Part shown: positions 6,858-9,484 of the stretch, one piece after another
How positions within the stretch are numbered: position 1 is the stretch's first letter
Layout of the letters: each line of letters opens with the position of its first letter
From: an uncultured Clostridia bacterium
GTDB lineage: Bacteria > Bacillota > Clostridia > TANB77 > CAG-508
Length of the DNA stretch: 9,484 nt
Direction of reading: 5' to 3'
Assembly (NCBI GenBank): GCA_947629965.1
Contig: CANRFS010000048.1
Location: 1-9,484 of the forward strand
Notes under the pieces: model-generated
Told to the model about the DNA's origin: nothing
Database searches by the model: none
What the model saw: the letters and a program-made list of their open reading frames with translations, nothing else
Program-made: the position numbers and the translations under genes

Positions 6858-6864
6858 TTGTCTA
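6858..6864 (-). promoter_or_regulatory. Candidate operator half-site TAGACAA
   Basis: The minus strand reads TAGACAA, the exact inverse of TAGACAA at 6952-6958 (plus). It lies at the predicted transcription start of the small HTH gene. Confidence 0.35.
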
Positions 6865-6873
6865 ATTAACAAT

Positions 6874-6903
6874 ATATTAGCACTATCCTTTTTGACAAGT
6901 CAA
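6874..6903 (-). promoter_or_regulatory. Promoter of the small HTH gene
   Basis: The minus strand has TTGACT (6903-6898), an 18-base spacer and TAATAT (6879-6874), with the TG of an extended -10 (TGCTAATAT). The -35 box lies inside the TTGACAAGTCAA palindrome. Transcription would begin near 6867. Confidence 0.6.
6892..6903. promoter_or_regulatory. Candidate operator palindrome TTGACAAGTCAA
   Basis: A 12-base sequence with inverted arms TTGAC/GTCAA and a 2-base centre, near the middle of the divergent region and covering the -35 box of the leftward promoter. Arms related to TTGACAA recur at 6858-6864 and 6952-6958. It is a natural binding site for one or both HTH proteins, which is inferred from position and symmetry. 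Confidence 0.45.
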
Positions 6904-6951
6904 GGCTTTTTTTAAATTTTGTTAATATTTTACATTTTTTTCATTTACTAG

Positions 6952-6980
6952 TAGACAAAATTCGATTTATTATATATAAT
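6952..6980 (+). promoter_or_regulatory. Promoter of the HTH-S24 gene
   Basis: TAGACA (6952-6957), a 17-base spacer and TATAAT (6975-6980). The -35 box overlaps a TAGACAA half-site, which would allow autoregulation. A second TATAAT at 6986-6991 lacks a matching -35. Transcription would begin near 6987, with a leader of about 28 bases. Confidence 0.65.
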
Positions 6981-7014
6981 ACTGTTATAATTTTATAAAA
7001 AGGAGTGCGTAATT

Positions 7015-7587
7015 ATGATAGGTGATATGATTGCAAAAGTTAGAAAAGAAAAGGGGTTAACTAAAACAGAACTAGCTAAATTAACAGACATTAATATAGG
7101 TCATCTAACACATATTGAAAAAGGTGAAAGGAATCCAAGTCATAAAGCATTAAAAAATATATGTAGAGCTTTAGATATACCATATCAACAATTAATGTAT
7201 ACTTATGATAAACAAGTTAGTGAAGAACAAGAAAATTATGGTTTTATAAATAATATTTCTTACAATAAAGTTCTAGCAGTAAGTAATTTACATGATTTTA
7301 TCAATTGTCCGTCTAATATGCCAAGTGCCTCATTAGCAGTTAAAATGAACGATAATGCTATGGAGCCAAAAATGAAAAAAGGCGACTATGCTTTTATAGA
7401 ATTTAATTCTCTTTTGGAAAATAAAGAAGTAGGATTATTTTCTATAAATAATAAAATATTAATTCGTAGATTTGTTATTCGCAAAGGAAAAGTAGTGTTA
7501 AAGCCTGATAATAAAGATTTAGAAGAAATCGAAGTAAAAGATTCTGATGAATTTTATATTGTTGGAAAAGTATTAAATTGTAAATAA
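7015..7587 (+). CDS. LexA/CI-like HTH-S24 repressor with degenerate catalytic dyad
   Basis: A 190-residue protein. Residues about 5-62 are an Xre HTH (RKEKGLTKTELAKLTDINIG, HIEKGERNPS). A short linker leads to a C-terminal S24/LexA-like fold (about 85-190): SLAVKMNDNAMEPKMKKGDY, EVGLFSINNKILIRRF, KVVLKPDNKDL and FYIVGKVL. Aligned by eye to LexA, the nucleophile Ser of G-x-SM is Ala115 (codon GCT at 7357) and the general-base Lys before Arg is Arg151 (CGT at 7465). Self-cleavage is therefore unlikely, although the dimerisation fold appears kept. AAGGAG lies 9 bases before the ATG. It is divergent from the small HTH gene and probably regulates the shared region. No clear terminator follows, so some read-through into the 7678 gene is possible. 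Confidence 0.88.
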   Translation: MIGDMIAKVRKEKGLTKTELAKLTDINIGHLTHIEKGERNPSHKALKNICRALDIPYQQLMYTYDKQVSEEQENYGFINNISYNKVLAVSNLHDFINCPSNMPSASLAVKMNDNAMEPKMKKGDYAFIEFNSLLENKEVGLFSINNKILIRRFVIRKGKVVLKPDNKDLEEIEVKDSDEFYIVGKVLNCK

Positions 7588-7610
7588 GTAAAAAAATTTG
7601 TAAAAAATAC

Positions 7611-7639
7611 TTGAATATTATTTCTTTTAATACTATAAT
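7611..7639 (+). promoter_or_regulatory. Promoter of the carbohydrate-binding gene
   Basis: TTGAAT (7611-7616), a 17-base spacer and TATAAT (7634-7639). Transcription would begin near 7646. I see no TTGACAA-type operator here, so direct control by the neighbouring HTH proteins is not suggested by the DNA. Confidence 0.65.
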
Positions 7640-7677
7640 ATCGTTAGCAAAAGATAAATGTTTATGAGGAGAGAAAA

Positions 7678-8145
7678 ATGGAACTAACTAAAAATATATT
7701 TTTTAATACAGATAAATTATTACAAAATTCAAAAGTAAAAATTTCATATACTGGAATATTTTTTGAGGATGGCTCTGAAGAAGTATATATTCACTATGGC
7801 TTTGGACCTTTTTGGGATAATTTATCAGAAGTAAAAATGGAAAAAACAGAACTTGGTTTTCAAACAGAAATCGAGTTGATTGAAAGCGATACTTTTAATT
7901 TTTGTTTTAAAAATGAAAATGATGAGTGGGATAATAATTGTTATCAAAATTATGTTTTTGAGTTAGAAAAGCCTAATGTAGATTTAGTAGTTAGAGATAT
8001 CGATTCATCTCTAGATCGACCAAATAGATTAAGAAAATCTTATTTATGGAGTAAAAAAATTAGGCTCGCTATATATAAAATAATAACATATGTTCCAAAG
8101 TTAATTTCAGGAAACTACAAAAAGAAAATATATAATAATGATTAG
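7678..8145 (+). CDS. Family 25/53-type starch-binding module protein with basic C-terminal tail
   Basis: A 155-residue protein. Residues about 18-97 match the pattern of carbohydrate-binding modules of families 25/53: KISYTGIFFEDGSEEVYIHY, GFGPFWDNLSEVKME (Trp46), GFQTEIEL, FNFCFKNENDEWDNN (Trp84) and NYVFEL. The aromatic and Asn residues are those expected to contact alpha-glucan. There is no signal peptide, no catalytic domain and no obvious anchor, so the protein should stay in the cytoplasm. The last 35 or so residues (RKSYLWSKKIRLAIYKIITY onward) are basic and could form an amphipathic helix that binds membrane, nucleic acid or a partner. A glycogen-granule role is a guess. The ATG follows AGGAGAG closely (4 bases). 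It is transcribed from its own promoter and ends at a shared terminator. Confidence 0.8.
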   Translation: MELTKNIFFNTDKLLQNSKVKISYTGIFFEDGSEEVYIHYGFGPFWDNLSEVKMEKTELGFQTEIELIESDTFNFCFKNENDEWDNNCYQNYVFELEKPNVDLVVRDIDSSLDRPNRLRKSYLWSKKIRLAIYKIITYVPKLISGNYKKKIYNND

Positions 8146-8150
8146 TAAAT

Positions 8151-8184
8151 AAAAAGTAAGTCAAAATTGAAGACTTACTTTTTT
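8151..8184. terminator. Bidirectional terminator between convergent genes
   Basis: AAAAAGTAAGTC (8151-8162), a 9-base loop and GACTTACTTTTT (8172-8183) form a perfect 12-bp stem with T-runs on both strands. It ends the carbohydrate-binding gene (+) and the reductase gene (-). Confidence 0.88.
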
Positions 8185-8190
8185 ATATAT

Positions 8191-8916
8191 TTAGATTACA
8201 TATCCTCCGTTTGGTGAAATTATTTGACCAGTTGTAAATTCATCTTCTATTAACCATTTAACACATCTATATATATCTATTGGTCTTCCAATTCTACCTA
8301 ATGGTGTTTCATTTTTTATTTCTTCTTTAATTGCATTATCTATATTATTATTCATTTCTGTATCTATTACTCCAGGTGCTATTGAATTAACTCTGATATT
8401 TGAAGGTCCTAATTCTTTTGCAAGTGCCTTTGTCATTCCATTTATTCCAGCTTTTGAAACTGAATATGCAACTTCGCATGACGCTCCAACTAACCCCCAT
8501 ATAGATGAAATATTTATAATGCAACCGTTTTTATTATGTATCATACCTGGTAAAACTTCTTGTGTACAATAAAATACAGAATTTAAATTTGTACTTAACA
8601 TTTCATTCCATTCTTCATCTGTTATATCGTTAAACATCTCAAGCTTTGCAATTCCTGCATTGTTTATTAATATATCTACATTTCCAAATTTACTGTTTGA
8701 AAATTTTACCATTTTTTTAACTTCTTCTCTTTTTGATACATCTGCTTTATATATCTCTATTAGTATACCTTGCTCTTTTAAATCTTTTTGTATTTGTTTT
8801 GCTTGTTTCTCAGATTTATTATAATTAAGTACAACATTATATCCATCTCTTGCTAAATTTTCTGCTATACATTTACCTATTCCTCTTGATCCACCAGTAA
8901 TTAAAACAGTTTTCAT
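8191..8916 (-). CDS. ymfI: Short-chain reductase, probable EF-P 5-aminopentanone reductase
   Basis: A 241-residue classical SDR. Cofactor site TGGSRGIG (7-14, NADPH type), NNAG (85-88), and the tetrad Asn110, Ser138, Tyr151, Lys155 (YSVSK) are complete, so it should be active. It is FabG-like in length and fold. The run INISSIWGLVGASCEVAYSV with APGVIDTEMN and ETPLGRIG is what I recall from YmfI, the Bacillus reductase that finishes the 5-aminopentanol modification of elongation factor P; plain FabG is the alternative. No fatty-acid genes are adjacent, which favours YmfI. The ATG overlaps the HNH stop by ATGA, with AAAGGAGA 7 bases upstream inside the HNH gene, so translation is probably coupled. 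The end SPNGGYVI is intact and a terminator follows. Confidence 0.85.
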   Translation of the reverse strand: MKTVLITGGSRGIGKCIAENLARDGYNVVLNYNKSEKQAKQIQKDLKEQGILIEIYKADVSKREEVKKMVKFSNSKFGNVDILINNAGIAKLEMFNDITDEEWNEMLSTNLNSVFYCTQEVLPGMIHNKNGCIINISSIWGLVGASCEVAYSVSKAGINGMTKALAKELGPSNIRVNSIAPGVIDTEMNNNIDNAIKEEIKNETPLGRIGRPIDIYRCVKWLIEDEFTTGQIISPNGGYVI

Positions 8917-9317
8917 TGATTTTTCTCCTTTATATAATATTTTTTTCTACTCATTCTTCCATAATTTATATTAGCACCTTTATATGTACTTGTCAAAGAA
9001 TGACAATTTGGGCATAGTAGTATTAAATTTTCTTCATTGTTATTTTCATAATTACCATCTTTATGTTCAACTTCTAATGGTATATTATTTGTATATTTAT
9101 TAGTTTTTCCCCATCCACAAATTGCACATTTATTATTGTATTTTTCAAACAAATATCTTTTTATATACATAGAAATCTGATAGTCCCCTCTAATACCACT
9201 CTTATTGCCCTTTTTCCATTCTTTTATATATTCCTTATATTCGTATTCCTTTTGACATTTAATTGAACAATATTTGTTCCTTTTAGAAGTTTCATTTTTA
9301 CAATTTATACATTTCAT
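8913..9317 (-). CDS. HNH endonuclease with N-terminal zinc finger
   Basis: A 134-residue protein. An N-terminal zinc-binding knot Cys3-x2-Cys6...Cys17-x3-Cys21 precedes a lysine-rich helix and an HNH domain: Cys64-x2-Cys67, EVEHKDGNYENNNEENL (Glu84, His85, Asn97), CPNCH (Cys102, Cys105, His106), then LTSTYKGANIN and GRMSRKKYY. All metal and catalytic positions look intact. Small HNH proteins of this layout are common in phages and as free-standing homing or defence-associated nucleases; the role here is not determined. AAAGGGG lies 8 bases before the ATG. It overlaps the reductase gene by 4 bases and is the first gene of that pair. No convincing promoter is visible upstream; an intrinsic terminator lies about 50 bases before it. 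Confidence 0.87.
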   Translation of the reverse strand: MKCINCKNETSKRNKYCSIKCQKEYEYKEYIKEWKKGNKSGIRGDYQISMYIKRYLFEKYNNKCAICGWGKTNKYTNNIPLEVEHKDGNYENNNEENLILLCPNCHSLTSTYKGANINYGRMSRKKYYIKEKNQ

Positions 9318-9366
9318 CTATACTACCCCTTTTAATTTTGTTGTCAAATTGACTTGATGATGTTTA

Positions 9367-9391
9367 TAAAAAAAGATGACTAAAGTCATCT
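9367..9391 (-). terminator. Intrinsic terminator upstream of the HNH gene
   Basis: On the minus strand AGATGAC (9391-9385), a TTTA loop and GTCATCT (9380-9374) are followed by a run of seven T (9374-9368, the first being the last stem base). It would end a minus-strand transcript entering from beyond the right edge, or act as an attenuator in the HNH leader. Confidence 0.72.
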
Positions 9392-9403
9392 CAGACTGTT
9401 GAC

Positions 9404-9431
9404 AAAACCCAGATATTTTTTCTGGGGTTTT
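9404..9431. repeat. Hairpin with one bulge near the right edge
   Basis: AAAACCCAGA (9404-9413) and TCTGGGGTTTT (9421-9431) pair over 10 bases with one bulged G and a 7-base loop. On the minus strand it precedes the 9367-9391 terminator, making two hairpins in tandem. The remaining bases to the window end are AT-rich with no gene I can support. Confidence 0.6.
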
Positions 9432-9484
9432 CAATATTTTTAGTAAAATTGTAATTTTAAAATTTAATAATATATTTTTTAATG

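Noticed and set aside
6641..7587. Type II toxin-antitoxin pair
   Set aside because: The two HTH genes are divergent, both are DNA-binding proteins, and neither resembles a toxin; a Cro/CI-like pair fits better.
7588..7610. Terminator after the HTH-S24 gene
   Set aside because: Only direct A-rich repeats (GTAAAAAA) are visible; no stem can be formed.
9342..9347. TTGACA on the minus strand as the -35 of an HNH promoter
   Set aside because: A -10 at 16-17 bases would overlap the ribosome site and leave almost no leader, so it is unlikely to serve this gene.

Overview
The window is AT-rich bacterial chromosome. Its features point to a low-GC Firmicute, probably a clostridial lineage: strong AGGAGG-type ribosome sites, extended -10 promoters, T-tailed terminators, a VanW/G5 protein, a receiver/HD-GYP protein, a YkpA-type ABC-F ATPase and an EF-P-modifying reductase of the YmfI type. 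The species cannot be named from the sequence. The genetic code looks standard (UGA is used as a stop).

Layout. Positions 2-910 (+) hold the 3' part of a receiver/HD-GYP cyclic-di-GMP phosphodiesterase. It converges on a minus-strand operon, corA-like transporter then ABC-F (3568 to 1031). Between the two gene ends lies a near-perfect 110-base palindrome with 42 uninterrupted base pairs. Positions 3700-4371 (-) hold a PD-(D/E)XK nuclease-like protein. Next comes a lone tRNA-Lys(CTT) at 4516-4591 (-) with a consensus promoter, then a membrane-anchored VanW/G5 protein at 4725-6521 (-).

The right half looks more accessory. A small Xre-type HTH protein (6641-6838, -) is divergent from a LexA/CI-like HTH-S24 protein (7015-7587, +) whose Ser-Lys catalytic dyad appears to be Ala/Arg. 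The 176-base region between them carries both promoters and several inverted repeats of a T(A/T)GACAA core, which look like operators. A leaderless family 25/53-type starch-binding module protein with a basic tail follows at 7678-8145 (+). It converges across a shared bidirectional terminator with a YmfI/FabG-like reductase (8191-8916, -), which overlaps an upstream HNH nuclease gene (8913-9317, -) by ATGA.

How the genes work together. Most of the left half is housekeeping or signalling: c-di-GMP turnover, divalent metal transport, ribosome-associated ATPase, tRNA, cell-envelope protein. The two HTH genes probably form a self-contained switch, and the starch-binding gene next to them may or may not be part of it. 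HNH and reductase are translationally coupled by position, although no functional link between them is known. The candidates most worth a second look are the giant palindrome, the apparently non-cleavable S24 repressor with its operator array, the intracellular starch-binding protein, and the HNH-reductase coupling.
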